Notes under the pieces: generated by a model | The model's database searches: none | What the model was told of the DNA's origin: nothing | The model's input: only the letters and a program-made list of their open reading frames with translations | In this document: in pieces, positions 34,071 to 48,481 of the stretch | How the letters are laid out: each line of letters begins with the position of its first letter | How positions within the stretch are numbered: the stretch's first letter is position 1 | NCBI RefSeq assembly: GCF_025399195.1 | Contig: NW_026252166.1 | Location: forward strand, 1-64,000 | Length of the DNA stretch: 64,000 nt | Direction of reading: 5' to 3' | DNA from: Umbelopsis ramanniana AG | Taxonomy: Eukaryota; Mucoromycota; Umbelopsidomycetes; Umbelopsidales; Umbelopsidaceae | Position numbers and translations under genes: made by a program

Positions 34071-34805
34071 AGTAAAATATAGTATGTGTATGAATGAAGG
34101 AAGGTGGCCAGCAGGAGCGTGAGTTCAAAGTACTCACTAACGATTTTCAAAATTTTACAGCAAAACTTGTTTGGCCCAGATACTTGGAACAATTAGTTGG
34201 ATATAAGTGCATATTGCAAACTTTCCAATCGAGCGATACTGTTTTGGCTCAATTTCTTTGATGGAAAAGCAAAGTATGACGTGCCTTGGTAAGATGAAAG
34301 GGTACCGAATTGCATATGCACAGCTACTGCTACTTCTTGTCTACCATGTATTTCCAGGCATACCAGTTTTCCCAATGCAACCAAGCTTAACATCGGGAAC
34401 CTACACCCTAGTTTACCATATGCAGCCTTCTTTTTGAATCTAATATTAGTCTAGATAACTAACAAAGCTTGTGCATTTCGATAATACTGGAGGCACTTCT
34501 AAAAGGCTATGTTGGTGAGCCTTCTAGCATGTTCATACTGCCTTTGCAGGCATAGCCATTCATCCACGTATTCGGACGGAGCATGTGACGTGATTGAAAA
34601 TGACATACACTTAGACTTTAATATGCAGTAGAGACTGTAAGGTGTCTCTTACCTACTCTCTTCTTGCTTCGTACGCTTGGGTGTATACTTGTACCGCTTG
34701 ATTGAAGGGGCACGAAAAGCGCAACTCCGCCAGCCAGCCTCACGCTATATTTTCGAAAACCCAACTGTCCAGTTTGCTCCATTCATCCCACACTAGCCAT
34801 CCTCT
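34071..34805. other. Divergent promoter region, CLASRP-like and BOS1
   Basis: 735 bp between two divergent ATGs. No RNA gene or repeat recognised. Confidence 0.4.
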
Positions 34806-35836
34806 ATGAATTCGTTGTACAATCATTCTCTGAAGCAAACGCAAGCACTTCAAAGAGATCTCAACAGTCTGTAACCATGACGAAATGCCACAGTAACCCC
34901 TCTCATTTGATCTAACCTTTGATCTATGCTTTCCTGCAGAATTCCTTTCTGGCGAGGACACCTCCACCGGATTGCAAGGTATAGCCTACTTATAATAGTC
35001 TTCATGTTCCGATATGGAATCTATGTAGAAGAATAATTGGAATTAATAGTGATGACATTATACCTTCACAGGCCAAATAACAGCGGCATTTGGATCTCTT
35101 GATCGATCTATCGCAGACTTTGAGAAGCAAGCTCGAAGAGAGATTTTGACCGCCAAAAGGGAACTCGCGATGAGGTATGTCCGGTGAAATACTAGTTGTA
35201 ATCAATTTTTGTAATTTCTACATTTGGCGTTGGAGCTAATGATCTGCCGGTAAAGTCGAGTCCAAAAGTTCCGCGATGAGTTACAGGTCATGCGTCTCCA
35301 ATTCGATAATAGTAAGAAGGATCAGGAACAGAAACTGAGCCAGGCTAATAGGCGAGACCTCTTGGGAGTAAGGCCTCCAAGATCTGGTGGTGAATCACCG
35401 GTGAGTAAAGCTCAGGTAGTCTGATTGAACATTGTAACTGGCAACTCATGCTTTTGTCTTGTAGATGGAGCACCCGTATCAAACGCCATCGCCGTTAGAG
35501 CATGCCATGCGTGAACGAGGATTTGCCCAGAGCACAGAGAGCCACCTCGACGACTTTATAAGCCAAGCGCAGCATGTTTTAGAAAATCTTACAGATCAAC
35601 ATGGAATACTCAAGGTTTGTGAAAAAATATATGCTTGTTATCTGAGAGAAGGAATGCTTATCGGTCCAATGTAGCAAACGCAAAGACGGATTTTGGACAC
35701 TGCAAATACGTTGGGTCTGTCACAAAATGTTATACGGTATATTGAACGACGGTCAGCGCAAGACAAGTGGATTTTCATTATTGGTATTATCATCACGGTC
35801 GGTTTATTGTGGGCCATTGTACATTACCTAGGATGA
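34806..35836 (+). CDS. BOS1: ER-Golgi SNARE Bos1 (membrin)
   Basis: Qb-SNARE acting with Sed5, Bet1 and Sec22 in fusion of ER-derived COPII vesicles with the early Golgi. Exons: 34806-34866, 34940-34978, 35072-35174, 35256-35400, 35465-35614 and 35675-35836, giving 219 aa (yeast 244). MNSLYNHSLKQTQALQ at the N-terminus is typical of Bos1. The SNARE helix runs from about residue 125 to 195 (HLDDFISQAQHVLENLTDQ, then RRILDTANTLGLSQNVIRYI with ERR), ending in a C-terminal anchor WIFIIGIIITVGLLWAIVHYL. The first donor is GTCTGT, unusual but needed to join LNKFLSGED in frame. Confidence 0.88.
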
Positions 35837-36269
35837 AGCGTTCAGACGCTTTTGCAATTTACAATACTATAGAATACCCTCTTTCTCCTCAGCCTACAAT
35901 ATAAACTTCCATTATTTACTTCACTTCACTGCTTTGGGAACGTCTACAGGTGTACAGTGAAATTTTTTTTTTCCGTGATAGCCAGGGGAGCGAGACAGGA
36001 GGGTTTGATCAACACTGCTTTTAGCAATTCATTCGGCTATACCAACCCATCATTGACGGTGCAGTTCATGTTCTTTTGAACGTAAAATGACATTTATTTA
36101 CGTAACGCGAAAACAAACGTTATGATACCGAGACAACGGGATATTGCCGATTCTGTTACTAACACAAAACATAGAGAAAGTGGGAAAAACAAGAAATCGA
36201 AAGGCATTTGAGAAGATGAGATAGTGTGGTAGCTTATATGTTGGAGATACTGGCGAACCTTAGACATTA
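35837..36269. other. Convergent 3' region, BOS1 and WC-1
   Basis: 433 bp between opposed stop codons; AT-rich, probably two 3' UTRs. Nothing else seen. Confidence 0.4.
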
Positions 36270-38520
36270 TTATTGGTCAGCGTCAGTGGATTCCATCGAA
36301 CTATTACTGCCTAACTCGCGCTGTTGCTGCTGTTCCTGTAACCGATTGGCCTTCTTATACATGGATTTATATCGCAAACCGCAGGCATTGCAGAGTTCTT
36401 TGGGACCATTGGGGCCTCTGCGCCACTCGGGAGAATCTTGACGATGGCATTGGGCACAAATCTTCTGCTCTTCTGCCTTTTTGCCTCTGCTCTTCTTACT
36501 TCCAGTGGAAGTAAGGGCCTCAAGTTCATCCTTAAGTTTACGGTTGGTTAAACGAAGTTGATGGAGTTCGTACTGCCAGCTGGTACCACGAACAGGTTCC
36601 AATTCTTCGAAAATGTTGGCATCAGCAACAAAAGGTTCGGATGGCACATCTTGCGTACTCAGGATAGAGCGGCTTAAAGACGCTTCTTCAGTGGGGGAAG
36701 CGAGAGAACCAGAAGATGCACTTGATCCGGTTGCCGAACTTGATACAGAGGACAATTGAGGATCCAAGTCACGAGTTTGCATGACAATGAAGCTTGGACG
36801 GCCAATTCCATTGCTAACATCACCAGGGTAGAGGGTTGACTGCACCATACAATAGTAGCCGCGCTTATTTTGCATTTTGTGCATCAGGTTGACCGTTTTG
36901 CCTTCCCTAACTTCTTTCAATGCTAGAGACAATTCGTTGGTACGATCGCGTGGAATGACTTGATAAAGTGACGACCCAATCAAGGTATCGGGATCGACGC
37001 CAAGCACCTTTTGACAGCTGGTGGCTGTATAAAGAATCAAACCGTCGAGACTGAGCTTTGACCAGAACTCGGTATGAGACAATCCTTTAGTAGAAGCCGT
37101 AGAACTTGAGGAGGGCGAAGATGGCTGTTCGGTTGCGCTATTCGTCAATGTATACTGTTCCTTGGCCAGATTAGTTGCGCTCATAATATCATTCCAGATG
37201 AGATGATAGACAGGTCGTTCACGACCAGAGAGTATAACGCATTTACGTCCCTTTCCTTGCTCAACATGCACTCGTCCTTGTGCTTCCATCCACATGATAC
37301 CAGAATGCTTGCGACGGACACGGTAAACCAGGTTGACCGTAGCTTCGCCATTGGACGCCTCCTTTAGTTCTCTGATAACAGGAATAATATCAGATGGATG
37401 GCAAATAGTGCTCAAGGAACGACCAACAAGTTCATCAGGTTCGTATTCCAGGAGTTTCATAGAAGCTGGTGAACAGTAAAGGAAAAGACCTTTAAGCGAG
37501 AGGACATGGACAAAGTCATCGCATTGGTCTAACAAGAGCTGGTTCCACATGCTTTTGGCCTTGTCATGATCTTCGCGACAATCGATAAGGTCAAAAACTT
37601 CTTCAGAAGCAGGGAAAGGAGTGGATGTGGGGATATCTCTAAAATACTGATCAACTTCAGGAGCTTCAAATGCGCCAGGCAAGTAAGGGGGTATATTGTA
37701 AGACTGGTAGTTGATATGATAAGTACCGTCTTTCATCTTTTCCATAATGGCGTCGGGCTGCTCCACAAGATCCACCTGCAGCCCAACAAAGAAAGCAACC
37801 TCATCGTCATACCAAGTGATGGGTATAATTGTGATAAGGTTGATGAAAGGCTGGAGGAAACGACGAAAAAAAAAAAGAAAAAGATGGAAGGCGTTAGCTA
37901 AGGTTTAGGAAAAAAATAAAGCCTTATTTTTAAGAGGTAAGTCAGAAATAGCGTACCTGTCCGCCTTTCCGATAGTTGATTAAACTAGCTTGTGTTTCCT
38001 TTCCTTGCAACATGTGTGCTTTCAAATGAAAGACAGCGTTATTGTCGGTGTAACGTCTGCGTGAGCCCATTGATACATGGCCATCAGGAGATTGTAAGAA
38101 GCGGCAGTTGCGACCGATAATCTCATTTGTTTTGTAAGAAGTGAGCTTCTCAAATGTGGGAGAAACATAAACGATTGGAAAATCATATTGACGAGCATCG
38201 GTTACAAGAAAAGAACACGACATGTCAATAGGACCAATATTGATTTGAGGATTCGGGCGTGATACAACCTTTGCAAGGATGGAAGCCATATCGAATCCTG
38301 AGCTGGAGTAAAGACCAGTCAACTTAGGATCTTCGGTGCTTAAGCCGAAGTTAGCTGGAGGTGGGGGACCCATGATAGGAGGTTGTGAAGATGGAATGGG
38401 AATGGTAGGTTGGGGATTGTCCAGTTGTAAGGCTGGAAAGATGTTCTGTTGTTTTTCTCCGTCGTTTGAAGTAGAAAGTTGTTGCTCGGGAAGAAATAAA
38501 TCGAGAGGATTGGTAGCCAT
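36270..38520 (-). CDS. wc-1: White collar-1 type blue-light photoreceptor (LOV-PAS-PAS-GATA)
   Basis: Flavin-binding transcription factor that senses blue light and binds light-regulated promoters with WC-2. Exons: 38520-37957 and 37850-36270, giving 714 aa, similar to Mucoromycota homologues and shorter than Neurospora WC-1. The LOV domain (about residues 97-225) has GRNCRFLQ with photoactive Cys139, and intron 1 falls inside it. Two further PAS domains lie near 300-400 (CDDFVHVLSLKGLFLYCSPA) and 455-560 (DGLILYTATSCQKVLGVDP). The GATA finger is C653-X2-C-X18-C-X2-C (CAQCHRQDSPEWRRG ... LCNACGL), followed by a basic tail. A complete photoreceptor. Mucorales usually carry several paralogues; which one this is cannot be told. 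Confidence 0.94.
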
Positions 38521-39301
38521 GATCTCAGAAAGGCCGCACTACCTGGTCATTCACTAGCAAAAGAGAAGGAGTAAAGAGAGAAATTTTGCTCACAGTCAGG
38601 AAAAAAAAGTCTCGAGTGGCCACAACGACCATACTGTCTGTGTTACGAACCAAATTTGGGCTGGTTCGGCATGCTCGATCCTTCTATCGAGCTTCTATGT
38701 ATGAAGTACCCCTGCTTTAGAGTCAGGATATACTGGAGTATCCGTCGTACTCAACCAAGGTGCCAACATGTCAAGATCAAACTCTTGTTTTAGTATCACA
38801 CAAGCCGTTACGTGAGCTACAAGTTGACCGGGTAAGCCGGCTGCTTTTTGTTTATTGTTTACACACACGAGTCGCAGCTAATTGGCTCTTCATCAATAAG
38901 TCCTTGTCGTATTTGCTACCTAGATACTTCACCACAGTCATCGACGCAAACCCGATCGTTTTGTCCATGTTTCACCTGTCATGTCTAAAAGATGACTTCA
39001 CTTTTTACCTCACAAATTCAAATGGCGACGTCCTTTGTTCCTGCTCTCTCCTTTCGATTTCACCTTACCGCACCTTACCCATGCCTTGCATAACCAGTGT
39101 TGCGGGCTCATCACATGATAAAGGGCAGATCAGAATGCGCAGAGAGCTGTAAGATAATGCAATGCGAACTGTTATTCTCTGTTACATGATATTCTATTTT
39201 GAATAGCAAGGCTCATCCATTAACATATCCACTGCACACAAATGCATCCAGAAAATCTCTTTGTCCATAAAACATTATCTTTACTCATTTCCTATTTGGC
39301 T
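38521..39301. other. WC-1 upstream region
   Basis: 781 bp between WC-1 and the 3' end of the epoxide hydrolase gene, both minus strand. A 130-codon plus-strand frame here lacks an ATG start and known motifs. It should contain the wc-1 promoter. Confidence 0.4.
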
Positions 39302-40624
39302 TTAGAGCTTAGATGTGCTATAAATTTGATATAAAAAGCGATCTAGAAGCTCATTACATTCCTTTGGCTTCTCCCATAGTATCCAATGACCGGCGTCGTC
39401 GACGTTGTGCATTTCCAGTTTTGGAACAAATTTTTTCATACCAACTGCCATACTCGGGGGAAGGGCCGCATCGCGGCTTGCTGTGACCATCATGGCAGGA
39501 AATTCAATGATAGGGTTTAAATCTGAACGTAATCGAAAGAAAAAGCAAAGAAAACAGGTTAGCATTGGATGCTCTATTTGTGGAAAAAGATTAGGAGCTA
39601 GTTTGAACTTTACCCTTGCTCTCCTCAAACCTGACTTTGGTAGTTCGGTACCAATTCAACGGGCCGTGGAAACCAGTTTTTTTGTACTGATCGACATAAT
39701 ACTTCAATTGCCTTTCGCTTAGCATTTCATTTCGCTTTACCTTGGGACGTCCTTGTATAATGGAATCCTTGTCTGCATCGTATATCGGACCGACTGCATC
39801 ATTGCAAGGTCTCAACAGCCTAATGAATAACTGTTCTGGATCAGCATCCAATTCCTTGTCACAGTCAGGCGAGACGAAACGGATCTGGTAACGAAAATTG
39901 GGGAGACGCTTTACAACGTCCTCAAGTGGGATGTATTCTGGGTTGGGAGGTAAGTATGGTGTACAAAATACTGCAATAGCCAGTGTGCGCTTGGGGTAAA
40001 ATTGAACAAAACGCCACCCTACGGAGCCACCCCTATGTCCAAACCAAGAGCATCATCATAATTGAAAAAGGTTATTAGTTCCTTTACTACGCAGGTATAG
40101 TTCCATTTAGCTCTTATCAATCTTACCAGTCGTGCGCGACCACCGTAACCTTTGGGATTTGCAGGTAGTCTAACAGCGCTACCAAATCGTCACAGACAGT
40201 TTTATGGCCATAGACGTGATAATCTTCCGGTGAACTCTGCAATCGGTATATTGAGTCCAAAATGCCAGATGATATATAGATGACTGTATCAGTACTTACG
40301 GTGCCTCCGAATCCACGAAGATCGGGTGCAATTACTCTGTATCCTTTAGACACTAGGAATGGGATCTGCTCTCGCCATCCTATTTTTTTTTTTTTTTTTG
40401 GTAGTGCCAACATAATAATACAAATGAATGTTAACTTTCATTCTCCATTATCGTTTCAATAAATTGATATATTTACCAAACCAAAGTTCAGGAAAACCGT
40501 GTAGTAACAACAGTACTTTGTCACTAGAAGAGTTCTCATCAACAAAGTGAATACGGATACCGTTTAAGCCGTCCACTTCGCAGTGACGAAAGCTTGCGGG
40601 GTCGTCAGGATTCATAACGCTCAT
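39302..40624 (-). CDS. Soluble epoxide hydrolase (alpha/beta hydrolase)
   Basis: Adds water to epoxides through an Asp-nucleophile ester intermediate. Exons: 40624-40477, 40379-40300, 40236-40127, 40032-39614 and 39522-39302, giving 325 aa, typical for the single-domain form. Seen: the oxyanion motif HGFPELW, PDLRGFGGT, and the nucleophile Asp112 in HDWGGSVGW (Asp, not Ser, marks epoxide or dehalogenase-type hydrolases). The cap region has YYVDQYKKTGF and PLNWYRT with candidate tyrosines, and the catalytic His sits in DAGHWILWEKP. No signal peptide. Intron 1 ends in a long A-run just before the acceptor on the coding strand. Haloalkane dehalogenase is less likely because of HGFPE and the cap. 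Confidence 0.88.
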
Positions 40625-41610
40625 TTGGGGAATGGTGATTTCAGTTTGCGTTGCGCACGGCTCGAGAATATTATATACGAAGACAACTTGCAGCTGAGTC
40701 AGCAGGTAAACGAGAAAGACAGGGCTTTGCTTTATTTTATTTTATATAATTTCGTGATGACCACTCCAGATTACTGCTCGCACCGTCTCATAATTTGAGG
40801 CTCAGTTCTTAAGCACGGGAGTTCAGTTGACATTGCAACTTATAGCATATTACGCCAGTTGGAGTCAACTATTTGATAATGGGTACACTTGCTCCTAGGG
40901 CAAAATCGAGCTTTATTTATTGAATATAAAATACGTGCACCTATAGCTACTCCTTGGTGCAATAATCACCACCATTTACCTATGAAATAAATGAAAAACC
41001 TTTGATAACCAGGTGGTTATGACATGTGCCTGCAGCATATGGGGTTTGCTTTCGTGCGAGTGAAAAGCATAAAGAGGTCTCACTAGCTTTCACGTCTCTG
41101 CGCGGTTACGTTAACAAATTCTATTTCTATTTCATTTGGCGATCCCATAAAAAATTTGTTCTGATTTTCTTACACTTGAGGAGTCATCCACTTCTCGCTG
41201 TAGAGTCGTCGTGACTCCTATAACGGAGCACTGCAACCTTCTCTCTCCATCCATTTGGCAGAGCAGTTCATTTCCATTTATGGATCACTCCTGCATGGCA
41301 GTGACAGTATTTTATGTCCAACGACGTCTGAAATTTGAACTAACTTACACACGATGAGTTTGCAGCTTAAGAGTAACGGTTAGTATCGGCGAATCAGGCC
41401 ATTCAAAGTTTACAAAGAATGAGTTGTATGCCGGGGCTTGCAGAATATGCGTAATAACCACCACCCACCAGTATTGGGTTCCCTGACCTGTTGTGCAGAG
41501 CGAGGGAAGCGAATGATTGGCGGGGCGCGAAAGTGGCCAATTTAATTGCAACTCTGGCAAAAAAATATCCAGGTCCGAGGTGCAGAACATCTACTTCCCC
41601 GTGAAGCGTC
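40625..41610. other. Divergent promoter region, epoxide hydrolase and MAP kinase
   Basis: 986 bp between divergent ATGs. No repeat or RNA gene recognised; AT-rich in the middle. Confidence 0.4.
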
Positions 41611-43273
<1,663 letters not shown>

Positions 43274-43730
43274 ACATTTGATGAGACAAAGTAATTATAC
43301 CATGCCCGGGGTCAAGTTGTTTTTTTTTCTTCTTCCTGTAATCATAAAAAGGTGCGGATGTCTAAGACTCCCTTCCAAACAAAAATACATCTGTAACCGC
43401 TAGCCAAAAGATCCTACATACAAACAGACATCACTTTCTTTTCTTTTCTTTTCTTTTCTTTCTTTTTTTTTTAAAAAGAGCAAAAATAAATTGTAAACTG
43501 AAAAGTAAGCGCAGAATGCTCTGAGCTGAATAAGTATGCGAACTTGAGAGGGGTGTGATTATAATACATAGCTTCTGTTGTCATTCGACAATAGAGAATC
43601 AGAGTACAGAAACATACAGACATGAATTACAAAAGATTTACAAAGAGGAGTGGAGAAGGTGGTGTTTGCCAATTAATAAGAGAGAAGACCGTCGAGTATG
43701 TGACCTTACCAACGTCTAAGTAATATGCTC
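43274..43730. other. Convergent 3' region, MAP kinase and ING gene
   Basis: 457 bp between opposed stop codons. Contains the TTTTC microsatellite listed separately; otherwise UTR-like. Confidence 0.4.
43435..43472. repeat. TTTTC microsatellite
   Basis: About five CTTTT units followed by a T run, downstream of the MAP kinase stop. Confidence 0.8.
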
Positions 43731-44969
43731 CTAATCCTTCTTCCGCTTCAGCTTCTTCACTTTCTTCTCTTGCATCTCAGCTAAGCAATGTTCGCAATAC
43801 CATGCTCCCTTAGGTGGAGCAGTTAGACCAACGCAATCATAATGGAACCATTCATGTGGACAATTCTACGTAAGAGAAGTTAATAAATATCCTGGGCCGT
43901 TTGAATGATGCACTATGAAATATAATCTTACTTCGCCATCGCAGGCAACCATTGCACCATACGAGACTTGCTGGCATATACAGTACAACGGTTCATCGCT
44001 TTCTCCCTGGGAATCACTGTCATTGCCATGTCGGGGAGGTGCATGCTGCCGCCTGGGACCTCTTGAAGGGGTGGTCTCTCGTGATCTTGTTCGTATTGAC
44101 GGCGTAGAACGACCGGAAGAAATGTGCGAATTTGCACGTCGGCCTAAGGTGGGACACAGTTGGTTTAAAATCGTCGTCAAACAGTAGAGAAATAAACGAC
44201 ATTAGTTTTAGCTTACGTTTCCGCTGTGAACCCTCTCCGATCATTTCCGCCAAAGGAAGCTTGAGGGTGGTGTTGATTGGAGAAGCTTGTCTGGTCGGCA
44301 TCATGGATTGTGGTGAGCGGCTTTCGTTGCGGCTTTCGTTACGGTTGTCGTCATGCACTTTGTCGAGGTCGTTATCAAGTCGACGCAAGTGCCTATCCAG
44401 CTTCAAATTGAACGACAAATACCCAACAAGGTGTGAGCTACATACATACCAAACGTAAATTAACAAATAGCTTTACTTACCAATTTCAAAGCTTGTTCTG
44501 CGATCTGAACTTTTTCATCCGCTAGCACTTGTATGCGATCATAATCACGTTTTATCTTTCTGATAATGATAGGCTCGTTTTTCAAAGCGTCAGCCTTTGT
44601 TTCTGTGCTGTTCATGACTTGTCTATGGATCTTGGATAGGTTGTTGTCACGAGAGTGGATGTGTCGTTCCAGTTCTGGTGAACCAGCAGTATGTAAGGAT
44701 CCGGTATTTAGAAAGCAATGTAACCAAAACACATATTTACCTTCCAACTGTTCATTCCGCTTCTGTATTTCAGCCCAATGGTATTGAATTTCACTCGGAA
44801 GATTCTCTAATGCTGCGAGTGTATATGTTAATATTGACGAATGAGGAAAATCGTGCAATCAACATGTGAAGTTTGGATTCCTCCCCACGTATGTTGTCAT
44901 GATACACTTACTCGATATATATTCCTGTAGATACAGGTTGGAATCGTGCCGAATGTCAAGGCCCTCCAT
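43731..44969 (-). CDS. ING-family PHD finger protein (Yng2/Yng1/Pho23 type)
   Basis: Chromatin reader that brings histone acetyltransferase or deacetylase complexes to H3K4-methylated nucleosomes. Exons: 44969-44912, 44812-44741, 44674-44481, 44400-44217, 44143-43932 and 43865-43731, giving 284 aa (Yng2 is 282). The N-terminal ING helices (about residues 8-130) include [19 protein letters not shown] and [17 protein letters not shown] basic Ser/Arg linker follows. The C-terminal PHD has the C4HC3 layout: [18 protein letters not shown], then [14 protein letters not shown] and GAWYCEHC, with the aromatic cage residues in place. A lysine-rich tail ends the protein. Which ING complex it serves is not clear from sequence. 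Confidence 0.9.
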
Positions 44970-45344
44970 AATGTCCAATTACAAAGCAGTTCCACTGAAC
45001 AATTTTTGTATCTCTCTTTTTTTTTTTTTTTTTTTTCTTTCGCTCGCAGTGGCTAAATGGGCCTGAATGAAACGTAAGGCTTACAGACAGGAAACGTGCG
45101 GGAAGAATGGTGTAGACTGAGCAATTAGTCTTTTTAAATATGTATGCTATGAGAAAGTATGACAATGTATCCAGCAACATGAAAAAATACAGCTTTGTGA
45201 ATAAGAAGGAGGATTAGACAGAATGTGCGTTATAAATTTGGCGATGGTATGAGAAAATTTTTTTTAGAGGAAAAGATATAATATCTCGTGAAGAAAATGA
45301 CATGAATGCGTGATAAGCTGAAGTGACAATGACTGTTCTACTAT
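44970..45344. other. ING upstream / F-box 3' region
   Basis: 375 bp between two minus-strand genes. A 20-base T run lies at 45017-45036 (poly-A on the coding strand of the ING gene, just upstream of its ATG). Nothing else seen. Confidence 0.4.
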
Positions 45345-48325
45345 CTATAAAGAGCCTCGTAAAAGACCTTCGCGGCTGGTAACGACAATTTCCTTGCCAG
45401 CGATAACATTAACATCGATGCCTCTTATCCGCTGAGGCAGGTCTTGACTACCCGAAGCTGCATTGGTAACAGAGGCGATGACGGATCCAGTCTCGATGTC
45501 CATGACCGTAACTTCTCCTTCTTCGGTCAGAAGGAATAATGAAGTGCACAAGACATTATATGCTGTGTACTTGACAGGCATATTGACATTGTCGGAAGTA
45601 ACATGTTCCTTGTCGAATGAATGTGTAAGGAGCATGACTCGTCGAGCTTGTGGTGGTGAGTACGGGAGATTGATACCATGAGATGCCTTTCGTCGAGTCG
45701 GTAGTAACGTAGGTACATCAGCTGCCAACATATCCAAAGCCAGTTTTTGCAGTTGTGGTGAGCCCTTTGACCACCATCGGAACTGATAGGTTTCTAGCGT
45801 AGGAGGATAGTGATCTTTGGATCCGTACCGTTGCTGTGTATCAAGTGGGTCCCAGTCCACATTCAACAAGTGAGAGATATCCCAAACCTTAATCCCGAGC
45901 TTGTCTTGTCGATTATCGCCGACAGCAATGAGCCGGAAACCTCTCGATTCCAGGTCTACAGAGTTGCTTAGGGCTGGAGACGATGACCAGCATACTGGTA
46001 GCACCATAGTGGATTCCAGTCCCCAAGGTTTTATCTCAGCTCTTCCGTCATTGATTTCGTCAATAGCTTCGTCCATCATCGCTTCGTCATCCTCCGCAAT
46101 ATGTGCATCTCTATGCCGCCTAGCAGCGTCCACATCAACTTCCCATAATTGTTCTTCTTCTTCAATATGGTGGTGTGTGACAATATCGGGAAGTTGTGAA
46201 GGTTGACCTGCGTTCTCGTGCTGATCCTCTTCATTTGCATCCATTTCAGGTGGTACTACTTGCTGGTCGTCATTATGGAGAGGGTGATCTACGTCCATAC
46301 CTTCTTCTGGTTGCTCTATGATATGCTGCCAAAGTTGCTGTGGTTGACCGGGTCTACTTGAAGATGGCTCATCTGTGCCAGTCCATGGCAGGCTGCCCAC
46401 CCGAACTCCAAAACGCCAATCATAAATAGCAAGCTCATCGCTGTCAAAGCTTCCAGTGACGATCAAGTGATTCAACTGAGGCGGGTATTTGAAATGTAGC
46501 ATACAACTGATTTTGAGACCGAGCTTGATGGTGGCGACAATGACTGGGTTCAAGGTGCTACTACTGGTACTATGTCTGTTGATGAGTGATATCCTATGAT
46601 CCGACATGATGATGGGTATGGAGTCGGTGGATGGTATTAGATCATTTGCGAGTTGTAATCGGCGTAATGAACGATCCCATCTGACAGGCATGGTGGATGG
46701 ATCCAAAGCATCAGGTTGGCCGCGAGTGTCGATTTTAATCAGCATACCAGTACCGGATATTCGAGGTAAACTCTGACCAATCGCTAGCATAAAAACAGTG
46801 TACTGCGGATCATACTTGGCATTGGAAGGCGTAGTTATAGCCTTAAGCCAGCTTTGCACTGAATCTCGTTTGTGATCAGTGCGATTCCAGGTTTCTTGTA
46901 CGTCAGCATCGTCTCCATCGTTAGAGCGCATCCATGAATAGTCGGAAAAGAAAAAAATCTCTCGTCCAAGGAACATATTATCCACATTCAAATTAGCCAT
47001 GCATTGCGTCGATCCATCGTCAAATAGACGATAAATGAGTATGACTTGCCAAGCATCGACTCGCTCGCTATCGCCTTCATCTTCTTCCTCCTCGTTTGGG
47101 AATAACGGTACACCAACAGCCACTGTAAATAGTCGCATCTTGTCATCTTTTCCATTTCCAGAGCTCATTCGTATGGACTGAATGCCTGTTATTTGACAAG
47201 ACATTTCGGCTGGTGCAAAACTGAGGTCGAATTCTCTAACGAGATTCCAAGAGGGATAGTGCCAAAAGAGGATTTTATGCTCTGATCGTCGTTCATGTAA
47301 AGATAAATTTTCGACGTCTATCCTTTCTTTCCTGTGTTTTCCAGTGGCAACGATTCCAGTTCCAGTCACCCTATCGATATCAACCACCAAGGGATCCTGT
47401 ATTCGGAAGGGTGGTTCGATTTCAAGTTCTCTATGACTGTTCCAGTCGGAGACTGAAGTTCGAGGGGTATCTGATGCTTCGGCCACCGCTGGACTGGAAG
47501 TAAGCGGTCCCCGATGCAACGAGGTTGGAGGAGGAGGGGTATTATCTGAAGAAATGTTGAAAGAGCTTGTTTCCTGGCCCCATGTGATATTTGGAAAGGA
47601 CCGCCGACGTGTAGGTCTATAGGGCTCTTCTGACGGTGGCGATGAAGATGACCTTGATGACATAGGCAGTTGGACAGACGCTGGTCTTTCGGGCAGTTCG
47701 GACTGTAAGACCTTTAATTTGGCATGCTTAGTCTGAGGAGGGGTTTCTTCAACATCACTGCTGTTTGCAGATGGGATATCTTGAGCAGGTTCTTCGATAT
47801 CAGGGTGGCTGAGTTTTCGTTTTCTGCTAAGGTCACTAGTGCCGCTTGCCTCTGAGCGAACGTCAAGAGGTCGTTCATCGACAAGCTTAAAGTCGAATGA
47901 CTTTGCATTCTTCTGCTGTTTACGAATTTGTAGAACAAATTGCTTCCAGTTGATAGATACACCGTATCGGCTGGAGTACTGAACTGTGCTGGCCCATACC
48001 GGGTAGCATCGAATAAAAAGGTTGTACCAAAGCTTTGGGTCGTCCGCAATCCTATATAGAAGAATGGGTGTATTGTCTGGTTAGAATGACGGTGAATCGA
48101 GCTAAGAAAGGGGAGGCTTGCATAGTAAAGGAAGGGCTGCTCAACCATTTGCCCTTATTCTTTTCCAAATGGAATGGATACTAAAAGTTGCAAAGGATCA
48201 TTTTCTTTTGAATGGCTATACCTTTTAAAGCGTCTGTTCACTTGGGCAATGCGACATAAGCTGAGAGGATCTGAAGGTAAAGTTCTCAGGATTCTAAACA
48301 GAATCTCGTCTGGTAGAGAATCCAT
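45345..48325 (-). CDS. Large F-box protein, probable SCF substrate adaptor
   Basis: Exons: 48325-48222 and 48051-45345, giving 936 aa. The N-terminus MDSLPDEILFRILRTLP, LCRIAQVNRRFKR and, across the intron, DDPKLWYNLFIRCYP is a clear F-box, which binds Skp1 in SCF ubiquitin ligases. A Ser/Pro-rich and basic linker (about residues 100-190) follows. The remaining part has spaced beta-rich segments such as FRLIAVGDNRQDKLGIKVWD and ELAIYDWRFG that look like diverged WD/propeller blades, with acidic low-complexity inserts. Substrate unknown. Divergent from the kanadaptin gene with 156 bp between the ATGs. Confidence 0.75.
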
Positions 48326-48481
48326 TAGGAAGGAGGTTTAGTCACTACAGCGAAAGAATCAGTTTTTTTAGGTTCCGGATTGGGCACCTTTTTGACTCAA
48401 TCTCGTAGCCAGCTGGAAAAGGGCAAGTCACGGCACCACGCTGCCCCACCTTACGCCTACTTTTTTTCTGTTCACGAATCC

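Noticed and set aside
38760-39152. 130-codon plus-strand frame upstream of WC-1
   Set aside because: Starts with GTG, has no ATG start in context, no domain and biased composition; it most likely lies in promoter DNA.
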